Source: Mastigias papua | Lineage: Eukaryota > Cnidaria > Scyphozoa > Rhizostomeae > Mastigiidae | Direction of reading: 5' to 3' | Assembly (NCBI GenBank): GCA_964019165.1 | Contig: OZ025267.1 | Location: 18,935,985-18,999,984 of the forward strand | Length of the DNA: 64,000 nt | Part shown: one piece after another, positions 45,908-60,900 of the stretch | How positions within the stretch are numbered: position 1 is the first letter of the stretch | Layout of the letters: each line of letters starts with the position of its first letter | Translations under genes and position numbers: made by a program | The notes under the pieces: model-generated | Seen by the model: only the letters and a program-made list of their open reading frames with translations | Told to the model about the DNA's origin: nothing | Databases searched by the model: none

Positions 45908-48900
45908 ATTTTCATCACTGTTCAATCTTCAATCAAAATCAATCAATTTCAAATTTGGTCATTTTTGAGCAAAATACCAAGGCTATAGCCTTACTTTTTG
46001 GCCCAAAATGGCTCATTTTCATCACTGTTCAATCTTCAATCAAAATCAATCAATTTCAAATTTGGTCATTTTTGAGCAAAATACCAAGGCTATAGCCTTA
46101 CTTTTTGGCCAAAACTGGCTCATTTTCATTACTTTTCAATGTTCAATCAAAATCAATCAATTTCAAATTTGGTCATTTTTGAGCAAAATACCAGGGCTAT
46201 AGCCTTACTTTTTGGCCAAAAATGGCTCATTTTCATCACTTTTCAATCTTCAATCAAAATCAATCAATTTCAAATTTGTTCATTTTTGAGCAAAATACCA
46301 AGGCTATAGCCTTTCTTTATGGCCAAACTTGGCTCATTTTCATCACTTTTGAATCTTCAATCAAAATCAATCAATTTCAAATTTGGTCATTTTTGAGCAA
46401 AATACCAAGGCTATAGCCTTAGTTTTTGGCCAACAATGGCTCATTTTCATCACTTTTCAATCTTCAATCAAAATCAATCAATTTCAAATTTGGTCATTTT
46501 TGAGCAAACTACCAAGGCTATAGCCTTAGTTTTTGGCAAAAATGGCTCATTTTCATCACTTTTCAATCTTCAATCAAAATCAATCAATTTCAAATTTGGT
46601 CATTTTTGAGCAAAATACCAAGGCTATAGCCTTACTTTATGGCCAAAAATGGCTCATTTTCTTCACTTTTCAATCTTCAATCAAAATCAATCAATTTCAA
46701 ATTTGGTCATGTTTGAGCAAAATACCAAGGCTACAGCCTTACTTTTTGGCCAAAAATCGCTCAGTTTCATCACTTTTCAATCTTCAATCAAAATCAATCA
46801 ATTTCAAATTTGGTCATTTTTGAGCAAAATACCAAGGCTATAGCCTTACTTTTTGGCCCAAAATCGCTCATTTTCATCACTGTTCAATCTTCAATCAAAA
46901 TCAATCAATTTACAATTTGTTCATTTTTGAGCAAAATACCAAGGCTATAGCCTTAGGTTTTGGCCTAAAATCGCTCATTTTCATCACTTTTCAATCTTCA
47001 ATCAAAATCAATCAATTTCAAATTTGGTCATTTTTGAGCAAAATACCAAGGCTATAGCCTTACTTTTTGGCCAAAAATGGCTCATTTTCATCACTTTTCA
47101 ATCTTCAATCAAAATCAATCAATTTCAAATTTGGTCATTTTTGAGCAAAATACCAAGGCTATAGCCTTACTTTTTGGCCAAAACTGGCTCATTTTCATTA
47201 CTTTTCAATCTTCAATCAAAATCAATCAATTTCAAATTTGGTCATTTTTGAGCAAAATACCAAGGCTATAGCCTTACTTTTTGGCCAAAAATGGCTCATT
47301 TTCATCACTTTTCAATCTTCAATCAAAATCAATCAATTTCAAATTTGGTCATTTTTGAGCAAAATACCAAGGCTATAGCCTTTCTTTATGGCCAAAAATG
47401 GCTCATTTTCATCACTTTTCAATCTTCAATCAAAATCAATCAATTTCATATTTGGTCATTTTTGAGCAAAATACCAAGGCTATAGCCTTACCTTTTGGCC
47501 AAAACTGGCTCATTTTCATTACTTTTCAATCTTCAATCAAAATCAATCAATTTCAAATTTGGTCATTTTTGAGCAAAATACCAAGGCTATAGCCTTACTC
47601 TATAGTCAAAAATGGCTCATTTTCATCACTTTTCAATCTTCAATCAAAATCAATCAATTTCAAATTTGGTCATGTTTGAGCAAAATACCAAGGCTATAGC
47701 CTTACTTTTTGGCCAAAAATCGCTCATTTTCATCACTGTTCAATCTTCAATCAAAATCAATCAATTTCAAATTTGGTCATTTTTGAGCAAAATACCAAGG
47801 CTATAGCCTTACTTTTTGGCCCAAAATGGCTCATTTTCATCACTGTTCAATCTTCAATCAAAATCAATCAATTTACAATTTGTTCATTTTTGAGCAAAAT
47901 ACCAAGGCTATAGCCTTAGGTTTTGGCCTAAAATCGCTCATTTTCATCACTTTTCAATCTTCAATCAAAATCAATCAATTTCAAATTTGGTCATTTTTGA
48001 GCAAAATACCAAGGCTATAGCCTTACTTTTTGGCCAGAAATGGCTCATTTTCATCACTTTTCAATCTTCAATCAAAATCAATCAATTTCAAATTTGGTCA
48101 TTTTTGAGCAAAATACCAAGGCTATAGCCTTACTTTTTGGCCAAAACTGGCTCATTTTCATTACTTTTCAATCTTCAATCAAAATCAATCAATTTCAAAT
48201 TTGGTCATTTGTGAGCAAAATACCAAGGCTATAGCCTTACTTTTTGGCCAAAAGTGGCTCATTTTCATCACTTTTCAATCTTCAATCAAAATCAATCAAT
48301 TTCAAATTTGGTCATTTTTGAGCAAAATACCAAGGCTATAGCCTTTCTTTATGGCCAAAAATGGCTCATTTTCATCACTTTTGAATCTTCAATCAACATC
48401 AATCAATTTCAAATTTGGTCATTTGTGAGCAAACTACCAAGGCTATAGCCTTACCTTTTGGCCAAAACTGGCTCATTTTCATTACTTTTCAATCTTCAAT
48501 CAAAATCAATCAATTTCAAATTTGGTCATGTTTGAGCAAAATGCCAAGGCTACAGCCTTACTTTTTGGCCAAAAATCGCTCATTTTCATCACTGTTCAAT
48601 CTTCAATCAAAATCAATCAATTTCAAATTTGGTCATTTTTGAGCAAAATACCAAGGCTATAGCCTTACTTTTTGGCCCAAAATGGCTCATTTTCATCACT
48701 GTTCAATCTTCAATCAAAATCAATCAATTTACAATTTGTTCATTTTTGAGCAAAATACCAAGGCTATAACCTTAGGTTTTGGCCTAAAATCGCTCATTTT
48801 CATCACTTTTCAATCTTCAATCAAAATCAATCAATTTCAAATTTGGTCATTTTTGAGCAAAATACCAGGGCTATAGCCTTACTTTTTGGCCAGAAATGGC

Positions 48901-51900
48901 TCATTTTCATCACTTTTCAATCTTCAATCAAAATCAATCAATTTCAAATTTGGTCATTTTTGAGCAAAATACCAAGGCTATAGCCTTACTTTTTGGCCAA
49001 AACTGGCTCATTTTCATTACTTTTCAATCTTCAATCAAAATCAATCAATTTCAAATTTGGTCATTTTTGAGCAAAATACCAAGGCTATAGCCTTACTTTT
49101 TGGCCAAAAATGGCTCATTTGCATCACTTTTCAATCTTCAATCAAAATCAATCAATTTCAAATTTGGTCATTTTTGAGCAAAATACCAAGGCTACAGCCT
49201 TACGTTTTGGCCAAAAATCGCTCATTTTCATCACTTTTCAATCTTCAATCAAAATCAATCAATTTCAAATTTGGTCATTTTTGAGCAAAATACCAAGGCT
49301 ATAGCCTTACTTTTTGGCAAAAACTGGCTCATTTTCATTACTTTTCAATCTTCAATCAAAATCAATCAATGTCAAATTTGGTCATTTTTGAGCAAAATAC
49401 CAAGGCTATAGCCTTACTTTTTGGCCAGAAATGGCTCATTTTCATCACTTTTCAATCTTCAATCAAAATCAATCAATTTCAAATTTGGTCATTTTTGAGC
49501 AAAATACCAAGGCTATAGCCTTACTTTTTGGCCAAATCTGGCTCATTTTCATTACTTTTGAATCTTCAATCAAAATCAATCAATTTAAAATTTGGTCATT
49601 TTTGAGCAAAATACCAAGGCTATAGCCTCACTCTATAGCCAAAAATGGCTCATTTTCATCACTTTTCAATCTTCAATCAAAATCAATCAATTTCAAATTT
49701 GGTCATGTTTGAGCAAAATACCAAGGCTATAGCCTTACTTTTTGGCCAAAAATCGCTCATTTTCATCACTGTTCAATCTTCAATCAAAATCAATCAATTT
49801 AAAATTTGGTCATGTTTGAGCAAAATACCAAGGCTATAGCCTTACTTTTTGGCCCAAAATGGCTCATTTTCATCACTGTTCAATCTTCAATCAAAATCAA
49901 TCAATTTACAATTTGTTCATTTTTGAGCAAAATACCAAGGCTATAGCCTTTGGTTTTGGCCTAAAATCGCTCATTTTCATCACTTTTCAATCTTCAATCA
50001 AAATCAATCAATTTCAAATTTGGTCATTTTTGAGCAAAATACCAGGGCTATAGCCTTACTTTTTGGCCAGAAATGGCTCATTTTCATCACTTTTCAATCT
50101 TCAATCAAAATCAATCAATTTCAAATTTGGTCATTTTTGAGCAAAATACCAAGGCTATAGCCTTACTTTTTGGCCAAAACTGGCTCATTTTCATTACTTT
50201 TCAATCTTCAATCAAAATCAATCAATTTCAAATTTGGTCATTTTTGAGCAAAATACCAAGGCTATAGCCTTACTTTTTGGCCAAAAATGGCTCATTTGCA
50301 TCACTTTTCAATCTTCAATCAAAATCAATCAATTTCAAATTTGGTCATTTTTGAGCAAAATACCAAGGCTACAGCCTTACGTTTTGGCCAAAAATCGCTC
50401 ATTTTCATCACTTTTCAATCTTCAATCAAAATCAATCAATTTCAAATTTGGTCATTTTTGAGCAAAATACCAAGGCTATAGCCTTACTTTTTGGCAAAAA
50501 CTGGCTCATTTTCATTACTTTTCAATCTTCAATCAAAATCAATCAATGTCAAATTTGGTCATTTTTGAGCAAAATACCAAGGCTATAGCCTTACTTTTTG
50601 GCCAGAAATGGCTCATTTTCATCACTTTTCAATCTTCAATCAAAATCAATCAATTTCAAATTTGGTCATTTTTGAGCAAAATACCAAGGCTATAGCCTTA
50701 CTTTTTGGCCAAATCTGGCTCATTTTCATTACTTTTGAATCTTCAATCAAAATCAATCAATTTAAAATTTGGTCATTTTTGAGCAAAATACCAAGGCTAT
50801 AGCCTCACTCTATAGCCAAAAATGGCTCATTTTCATCACTTTTCAATCTTCAATCAAAATCAATCAATTTCAAATTTGGTCATGTTTGAGCAAAATACCA
50901 AGGCTATAGCCTTACTTTTTGGCCAAAAATCGCTCATTTTCATCACTGTTCAATCTTCAATCAAAATCAATCAATTTAAAATTTGGTCATGTTTGAGCAA
51001 AATACCAAGGCTATAGCCTTACTTTTTGGCCCAAAATGGCTCATTTTCATCACTGTTCAATCTTCAATCAAAATCAATCAATTTACAATTTGTTCATTTT
51101 TGAGCAAAATACCAAGGCTATAGCCTTTGGTTTTGGCCTAAAATCGCTCATTTTCATCACTTTTCAATCTTCAATCAAAATCAATCAATTTCAAATTTGG
51201 TCATTTGTGAGCAAAATACCAAGGCTATAGCCTTAGGTTTTGGCCAAAAATCGCTCATTTTCATCACTTTTCAATCTTCAATCAAAATCAATCAATTTCA
51301 AATTTGGTCATTTTTGAGCAAAATACCAAGGCTATAGCCTTACTTTATGGCCAAAAATGGCTCAGTTTCATCACTTTTCAATCTTCAATCAAAATCAATC
51401 AATTTCAAATTTGGTCATGTTTGAGCAAAATACCAAGGCTATAGCCTTACTTTATGGCCAACACTGGCTCATTTTCATTACTTTTCAATCTTCAATCAAA
51501 ATCAATCAATTTCAAATTTGGTCATTTTTGAGCAAAATACCAAGGCTATAGCCTTACTTTTTGGCCAAAAATGGCTCATTTTCATCACTTTTCAATCTTC
51601 AATCAAAATCAATCAATTTCAAATTTGGTCATTTTTGAGCAAAATACCAAGGCTATAGCCTTTCTTTATGGCCAAAAATGGCTCATTTTCATCACTTTTG
51701 ACTCTTCAATCAAAATCAATCAATTTCAAATTTGGTCATTTTTGAGCAAAATACCAAGGCTATAGCCTTACTTTTTGGCCAGAAATGGCTCATTTTCATC
51801 ACTTTTCAATCTTCAATCAAAATCAATCAATTTCAAATTTGGTCATTTTTGAGCAAAATACCAAGGCTATAGCCTTACTTTTTGGCCAAAACTGGCTCAT

Positions 51901-54900
51901 TTTCATTACTTTTGAATCTTCAATCAAAATCAATCAATTTAAAATTTGGTCATTTTTGAGCAAAATACCAAGGCTATAGCCTTACTCTATAGCCAAAAAT
52001 GGCTCATTTTCATCACTTTTCAATCTTCAATCAAAATCAATCAATTTCAAATTTGGTCATGTTTGAGCAAAATACCAAGGCTACAGCCTTACGTTTTGGC
52101 CAAAAATCGCTCATTTTCATCACTTTTCAATCTTCAATCAAAATCAATCAATTTCAAATTTGGTCATTTTTGAGCAAAATACCAAGGCTATAGCCTTACT
52201 TTTTGGCCAGAAATGGCTCATTGTCATCACTTTTCAATCTTCAATCAAAATCAATCAATTTCAAATTTGGTCATTTTTGAGCAAAATACCAAGGCTATAG
52301 CCTTACTTTTTGGCCCAAAATGGCTCATTTTCATCACTGTTCAATCTTCAATCAAAATCAATCAATTTCAAATTTGGTCATTTTTGAGCAAAATACCAAG
52401 GCTATAGCCTTTCTTTATGGCCAAAAATGGCTCATTTTCATCACTTTTGACTCTTCAATCAAAATCAATCAATTTCAAATTTGGTCATTTTTGAGCAAAA
52501 TACCAAGGCTATAGCCTTAGTTTTTGGCCAACAATGGCTCATTTTCATCACTTTTCAATCTTCAATCAGAATCAATCAATTTCAAATTTGGTCATTTTTG
52601 AGCAAAATACCAAGGCTATAGCCTTAGTTTTTGGCAAAAATGGCTCATTTTCATCACTTTTCAATCTTCAATCAAAATCAATCAATTTCAAATTTGGTCA
52701 TTTTTGAGCAAAATACCAAGGCTATAGCCTTACTTTATGGCCAAAAATGGCTCATTTTGATCACTTTTCACTCTTCAATCAAAATCAATCAATTTCAAAT
52801 TTGGTCATGTTTGAGCAGAATACCAAGGCTACAGCCTTACTTGTTGGCCAAAAATCGCTCAGTTTCATCACTTTTCAATCTTCAATCAAAATCAATCACT
52901 TTTAAATTTGGTCATGTTTGAGCAAAATACCAAGGCTATAGCCTTACTTTTTGGCCCAAAATGGCTCATTTTCATCACTGTTCAATCTTCAATCAAAATC
53001 AATCAATTTCAAATTTGGTCATTTGTGAGCAAAATACCAAGGCTATAGCCTTAGGTTTTGGCCAAAAATCGCTCATTTTCATCACTTTTCAATCTTCAAT
53101 CAAAATCAATCAATTTCAAATTTGGTCATTTTTGAGCAAAATACCAAGGCTATAGCCTTACTTTTTGGCCAGAAATGGCTCATTTTCATCACTTTTCAAT
53201 CTTCAATCAAAATCAATCAATTTCAAATTTGGTCATTTTTGAGCAAAATACCAAGGCTATAGCCTTACTTTTTGGCCAAAACTGGCTCATTTTCATTACT
53301 TTTCAATCTTCAATCAAAATCAATCAATTTCAAATTTGGTCATTTTTGAGCAAAATACCAAGGCTATAGCCTTACTCTATAGCCAAAAATGGCTCATTTT
53401 CATCACTTTTCAATCTTCACTCAAAATCAATCAATTTCAAATTTGGTCATGTTTGAGCAAAATACCAAGGCTACAGCCTTACGTTTTGGCCAAAAATCGC
53501 TCATTTTCATCACTTTTCAATCTTCAATCAAAATCAATCAATTTCAAATTTGGTCATTTTTGAGCAAAATACCAAGGCTATAGCCTTACTTTTTGGCCCA
53601 AAATGGCTCATTTTCATCACTGTTCAATCTTCAATCAAAATCAATCAATTTACAATTTGTTCATTTTTGAGCAAAATACCAAGGCTATAGCCTTAGGTTT
53701 TGGCCTAAAATCGCTCATTTTCATCACTTTTCAATCTTCAATCAAAATCAATCAATTTCAAATTTGGTCATTTTTGAGCAAAATACCAAGGCTATAGCCT
53801 TACTTTTTGGCCAGAAATGGCTCATTTTCATCACTGTTCAATCTTCAATCAAAATCAATCAATTTCAAATTTGGTCATTTTTGAGCAAAATACCAAGGCT
53901 ATAGCCTTACTTTATGGCCAAAAATGGCTCAGTTTCATCACTTTTGAATCTTCAATCAAAATCAATCAATTTAAAATTTGGTCATTTTTGAGCAAAATAC
54001 CAAGGCTATAGCCTTACTTTTTGGCCAAAAATGGCTCATTTTCATCACTTTTCAATCTTCAATCAAAATCAATCAATTTCAAACTTGGTCATTTTTGAGC
54101 AAAATACCAAGGCTATAGCCTTTCTTTATGGCCAAAAATGGCTCATTTTCATTACTTTTGACTCTTCAATCAAAATCAATCAATTTCAAATTTGGTCATT
54201 TTTGAGCAAAATACCAAGGCTATAGCCTTAGGTTTTGGCCAAAAATCGCTCATTTTCATCACTTTTCAATCTTCAATCAAAATCAATCAATTTCAAATTT
54301 GGTCATTTTTGAGCAAAATACCAAGGCTATAGCCTTACTTTTTGGCCAAAAATGGCTCATTTTCATCACTTTTCAATCTTCAATCAAAATCAATCAATTT
54401 CAAACTTGGTCATTTTTGAGCAAAATACCAAGGCTATAGCCTTTCTTTATGGCCAAAAATGGCTCATTTTCATTACTTTTGACTCTTCAATCAAAATCAA
54501 TCAATTTCAAATTTGGTCATTTTTGAGCAAAATACCAAGGCTATAGCCTTAGTTTTTGGCCAACAATGGCTCATTTTCATCACTTTTCAATCTTCAATCA
54601 AAATCAATCAATTTCAAATTTGGTCATTTTTGAGCAAAATACCAAGGCTATAGCCTTACTTTATGGCCAAAAATGGCTCATTTTGATCACTTTTCACTCT
54701 TCAATCAAAATCAATCAATTTCAAATTTGGTCATGTTTGAGCAAAATACCAAGGCTACAGCCTTACTTGTTGGCCAAAAATCGCTCAGTTTCATCACTTT
54801 TCAATCTTCAATCAAAATCAATCAATTTTAAATTTGGTCATGTTTGAGCAAAATACCAAGGCTATAGCCTTACTTTTTGGCCCAAAATGGCTCATTTTCA

Positions 54901-57900
54901 TCACTGTTCAATCTTCAATCAAAATCAATCAATTTCAAATTTGGTCATTTGTGAGCAAAATACCAAGGCTATAGCCTTAGGTTTTGGCCAAAAATCGCTC
55001 ATTTTCATCACTTTTCAATCTTCAATCAAAATCAATCAATTTCAAATTTGGTCATTTTTGAGCAAAATACCAAGGCTATAGCCTTACTTTATGGCCAAAA
55101 ATGGCTCAGTTTCATCACTTTTCAATCTTCAATCAAAATCAATCAATTTCAAATTTGGTCATGTTTGAGCAAAATACCAAGGCTATAGCCTTACTTTTTG
55201 GCCCAAAATGGCTCATTTTCATCACTGTTCAATCTTCAATCAAAATCAATCAATTTCAAATTTGGTCATTTTTGAGCAAAATACCAAGGCTATAGCCTTA
55301 GGTTTTGGCCAAAAATCGCTCATTTTCATCACTTTTCAATCTTCAATCAAAATCAATCAATTTCAAATTTGGTCATTTTTGAGCAAAATACCAAGGCTAT
55401 AGCCTTACTTTTTGGCCAGAAATGGCTCATTTTCATCACTTTTCAATCTTCAATCAAAATCAATCAATTTCAAATTTGGTCATTTTTGAGCAAAATACCA
55501 AGGCTATAGCCTTACTTTTTGGCCAAAACTGGCTCATTTTCATTACTTTTGAATCTTCAATCAAAATCAATCAATTTAAAATTTGGTCATTTTTGAGCAA
55601 AATACCAAGGCTATAGCCTTACTCTATAGCCAAAAATGGCTCATTTTCATCACTTTTCAATCTTCAATCAAAATCAATCAATTTAAAATTTGGTCATTTT
55701 TGAGCAAAATACCAAGGCTATAGCCTTACTTTATGGCCAAAAATGGCTCATTTTGATCACTTTTCAATCTTCAATCAAAATCAATCAATTTCAAATTTGG
55801 TCATGTTTGAGCAAAATACCAAGGCTACAGCCTTACTTGTTGGCCAAAAATCGCTCAGTTTCATCACTTTTCAATCTTCAATCAAAATCAATCAATTTCA
55901 AATTTGGTCATGTTTGAGCAAAATACCAAGGCTATAGCCTTACTTTTTGGCCCAAAATGGCTCATTTTCATCACTGTTCAATCTTCAATCAAAATCAATC
56001 AATTTCAAATTTGGTCATTTTTGAGCAAAATACCAAGGCTATAGCCTTAGGTTTTGGCCAAAAATCGCTCATTTTCATCACTTTTCAATCTTCAATCAAA
56101 ATCAATCAATTTCAAATTTGGTCATTTTTGAGCAAAATACCAAGGCTATAGCCTTACTTTTTGGCCAGAAATGGCTCATTTTCATCACTTTTCAATCTTC
56201 AATCAAAATCAATCAATTTCAAATTTGGTCATTTTTGAGCAAAATACCAAGGCTATAGCCTTACTTTTTGGCCAAAACTGGCTCATTTTCATTACTTTTG
56301 AATCTTCAATCAAAATCAATCAATTTCAAATTTGGTCATTTTTGAGCAAAATACCAAGGCTATAGCCTTAGTTTTTGGCCAACAATGGCTCATTTTCATC
56401 ACTTTTCAATCTTCAATCAAAATCAATCAATTTCAAATTTGGTCATTTTTGAGCAAAATACCAAGGCTATAGCCTTAGTTTTTGGCAAAAATGGCTCATT
56501 TTCATCACTTTTCAATCTTCAATCAAAATCAATCAATTTAAAATTTGGTCAGTTTTGAGCAAAATACCAAGGCTATAGCCTTACTTTATGGCCAAAAATC
56601 GCTCATTTTCTTCACTTTTCAATCTTCAATCAAATTCAATCAATTTCAAATTTGGTCATGTTTGAGCAAAATACCAAGGCTACAGCCTTACTTTTTGGCC
56701 AAAAATGGCTCAGTTTCATCACTTTTCAATCTTCAATCAAAATCAATCAATTTCAAATTTGGTCATTTTTGAGCAAAATACCAAGGCTATAGCCTTACTT
56801 TTTGGCCCAAAATGGCTCATTTTCATCACTTTTCAATCTTCAATCAAAATCAATCAATTTCAAATTTGGTCATTTTTGAGCAAAATACCAAGGCTATAGC
56901 CTTACTTTTTGGCCAAAACTGGCTCATTTTCATTACTTTTCAATGTTCAATCAAAATCAATCAATTTCAAATTTGGTCATTTTTGAGCAAAATACCAAGG
57001 CTATAGCCTTACTTTTTGGCCAAAAATGGCTCATTTTCATCACTTTTCAATCTTCAATCAAAATCAATCAATTTCAAATTTGGTCATTTTTGAGCAAAAT
57101 ACCAAGGCTATAGCCTTTCTTTATGGCCAAACTTGGCTCATTTTCATCACTTTTGAATCTTCAATCAAAATCAATCAATTTCAAATTTGGTCATTTTTGA
57201 GCAAAATACCAAGGCTATAGCCTTAGTTTTTGGCCAACAATGGCTCATTTTCATCACTTTTCAATCTTCAATCAAAATCAATCAATTTCAAATTTGGTCA
57301 TTTTTGAGCAAAATACCAAGGCTATAGCCTTAGTTTTTGGCAAAAATGGCTCATTTTCATCACTTTTCAATCTTCAATCAAAATCAATCAATTTAAAATT
57401 TGGTCAGTTTTGAGCAAAATACCAAGGCTATAGCCTTACTTTATGGCCAAAAATCGCTCATTTTCTTCACTTTTCAATCTTCAATCAAATTCAATCAATT
57501 TCAAATTTGGTCATGTTTGAGCAAAATACCAAGGCTACAGCCTTACTTTTTGGCCAAAAATGGCTCAGTTTCATCACTTTTCAATCTTCAATCAAAATCA
57601 ATCAATTTCAAATTTGGTCATTTTTGAGCAAAATACCAAGGCTATAGCCTTACTTTTTGGCCCAAAATGGCTCATTTTCATCACTTTTCAATCTTCAATC
57701 AAAATCAATCAATTTCAAATTTGGTCATTTTTGAGCAAAATACCAAGGCTATAGCCTTACTTTTTGGCCAAAACTGGCTCATTTTCATTACTTTTCAATG
57801 TTCAATCAAAATCAATCAATTTCAAATTTGGTCATTTTTGAGCAAAATACCAAGGCTATAGCCTTACTTTTTGGCCAAAAATGGCTCATTTTCATCACTT

Positions 57901-60900
57901 TTCAATCTTCAATCAAAATCAATCAATTTCAAATTTGGTCATTTTTGAGCAAAATACCAAGGCTATAGCCTTTCTTTATGGCCAAACTTGGCTCATTTTC
58001 ATCACTTTTCAATCTTCAATCAAAATCAATCAATTTCAAATTTGGTCATTTTTGAGCAAAATACCAAGGCTATAGCCTTAGTTTTTGGCCAACAATGGCT
58101 CATTTTCATCACTTTTCAATCTTCAATCAAAATCAATCAATTTCAAATTTGGTCATTTTTGAGCAAAATACCAAGGCTATAGCCTTAGTTTTTGGCAAAA
58201 ATGGCTCATTTTCATCACTTTTCAATCTTCAATCAAAATCAATCAATTTAAAATTTGGTCATTTTTGAGCAAAATACCAAGGCTATAGCCTTACTTTATG
58301 GCCAAAAATCGCTCATTTTCTTCACTTTTCAACCTTCAATCAAAATCAATCAATTTCAAATTTGGTCATGTTTGAGCAAAATACCAAGGCTACAGCCTTA
58401 CTTTTTGGCCAAAAATCGCTCAGTTTCATCACTTTTCAATCTTCAATCAAAATCAATCAATTTCAAATTTGGTCATTTTTGAGCAAAATACCAAGGCTAT
58501 AGCCTTACTTTTTGGCCCAAAATGGCTCATTTTCATCACTTTTCAATCTTCAATCAAAATCAATCAATTTAAAATTTGTTCATTTTTGAGCAAAATACCA
58601 AGGCTATAGCCTTAGGTTTTGGCCTAAAATCGCTCATTTTCATCACTTTTCAATCTTCAATCAAAATCAATCAATTTCAAATTTGGTCATTTTTGAGCAA
58701 AATACCAAGGCTATAGCCTTACTTTTTGGCCCAAAATGGCTCATTTTCATCACTTTTCAATCTTCAATCAAAATCAATCAATTTCAAATTTGGTCATTTT
58801 TGAGCAAAATACCAAGGCTATAGCCTTACTTTTTGGCCAAAACTGGCTCATTTTCATTACTTTTCAATGTTCAATCAAAATCAATCAATTTCAAATTTGG
58901 TCATTTTTGAGCAAAATACCAAGGCTATAGCCTTACTTTTTGGCCAAAAATGGCTCATTTTCATCACTTTTCAATCTTCAATCAAAATCAATCAATTTCA
59001 AATTTGGTCATTTTTGAGCAAAATACCAAGGCTATAGCCTTACTTTTTGGCCAAAACTGGCTCATTTTCATTACTTTTCAATGTTCAATCAAAATCAATC
59101 AATTTCAAATTTGGTCATTTTTGAGCAAAATACCAAGGCTATAGCCTTACTTTTTGGCCAAAAATGGCTCATTTTCATCACTTTTCAATCTTCAATCAAA
59201 ATCAATCAATTTCAAATTTGGTCATTTTTGAGCAAAATACCAAGGCTATAGCCTTTCTTTATGGCCAAACTTGGCTCATTTTCATCACTTTTCAATCTTC
59301 AATCAAAATCAATCAATTTCAAATTTGGTCATTTTTGAGCAAAATACCAAGGCTATAGCCTTAGTTTTTGGCCAACAATGGCTCATTTTCATCACTTTTC
59401 AATCTTCAATCAAAATCAATCAATTTCAAATTTGGTCATTTTTGAGCAAAATACCAAGGCTATAGCCTTAGTTTTTGGCAAAAATGGCTCATTTTCATCA
59501 CTTTTCAATCTTCAATCAAAATCAATCAATTTAAAATTTGGTCATTTTTGAGCAAAATACCAAGGCTATAGCCTTACTTTATGGCCAAAAATCGCTCATT
59601 TTCTTCACTTTTCAATCTTCAATCAAAATCAATCAATTTCAAATTTGGTCATGTTTGAGCAAAATACCAAGGCTACAGCCTTACTTTTTGGCCAAAAATC
59701 GCTCAGTTTCATCACTTTTCAATCTTCAATCAAAATCAATCAATTTCAAATTTGGTCATTTTTGAGCAAAATACCAAGGCTATAGCCTTACTTTTTGGCC
59801 CAAAATGGCTCATTTTCATCACTTTTCAATCTTCAATCAAAATCAATCAATTTAAAATTTGTTCATTTTTGAGCAAAATACCAAGGCTATAGCCTTAGGT
59901 TTTGGCCTAAAATCGCTCATTTTCATCACTTTTCAATCTTCAATCAAAATCAATCAATTTCAAATTTGGTCATTTTTGAGCAAAATACCAAGGCTATAGC
60001 CTTACTTTTTGGCCAGAAATGGCTCATTTTCATCACTTTTCAATCTTCAATCAAAATCAATCAATTTCAAATTTGTTCATTTTTGAGCAAAATACCAAGG
60101 CTATAGCCTTACTTTTTGGCCAAAACTGGCTCATTTTCATTACTTTTCAATCTTCAATCAATATCAATCAATTTCAAATTTGGTCATTTTTGAGCAAAAT
60201 ACCAAGGCTATAGCCTTACTTTTTGGCCAAAAATGGCTCATTTTCATCACTTTTCAATCTTCAATCAAAATCAATCAATTTCAAATTTGGTCATTTTTGA
60301 GCAAAATACCAAGGCTATAGCCTTTCTTTATGGCCAAAAATGGCTCATTTTCATCACTTTTGACTCTTCAATCAAAATCAATCAATTTCAAATTTGGTCA
60401 TTTTTGAGCAAAATACCAAGGCTATAGCCTTACTTTTTGGCCAAAACTGGCTCATTTTCATTACTTTTCAATCTTCAATCAAAATCAATCAATTTCAAAT
60501 TTGGTCATGTTTGAGCAAAATACCAAGGCTACAGCCTTACTTTTTGGCCAAAAATCGCTCATTTTCATCACTGTTCAATCTTCAATCAAAATCAATCAAT
60601 TTCAAATTTGGTCATTTTTGAGCAAAATACCAAGGCTATAGCCTTACTTTTTGGCCCAAAATGGCTCATTTTCATCACTTTTCAATCTTCAATCAAAATC
60701 AATCAATTTACAATTTGTTCATGTTTGAGCAAAATACCAAGGCTATAGCCTTAGGTTTTGGCCTAAAATCGCTCATTTTCATCACTTTTCAATCTTCAAT
60801 CAAAATCAATCAATTTCAAATTTGGTCATTTTTGAGCAAAATACCAAGGCTATAGCCTTACTTTTTGGCCAGAAATGGCTCATTGTCATCACTTTTCAAT

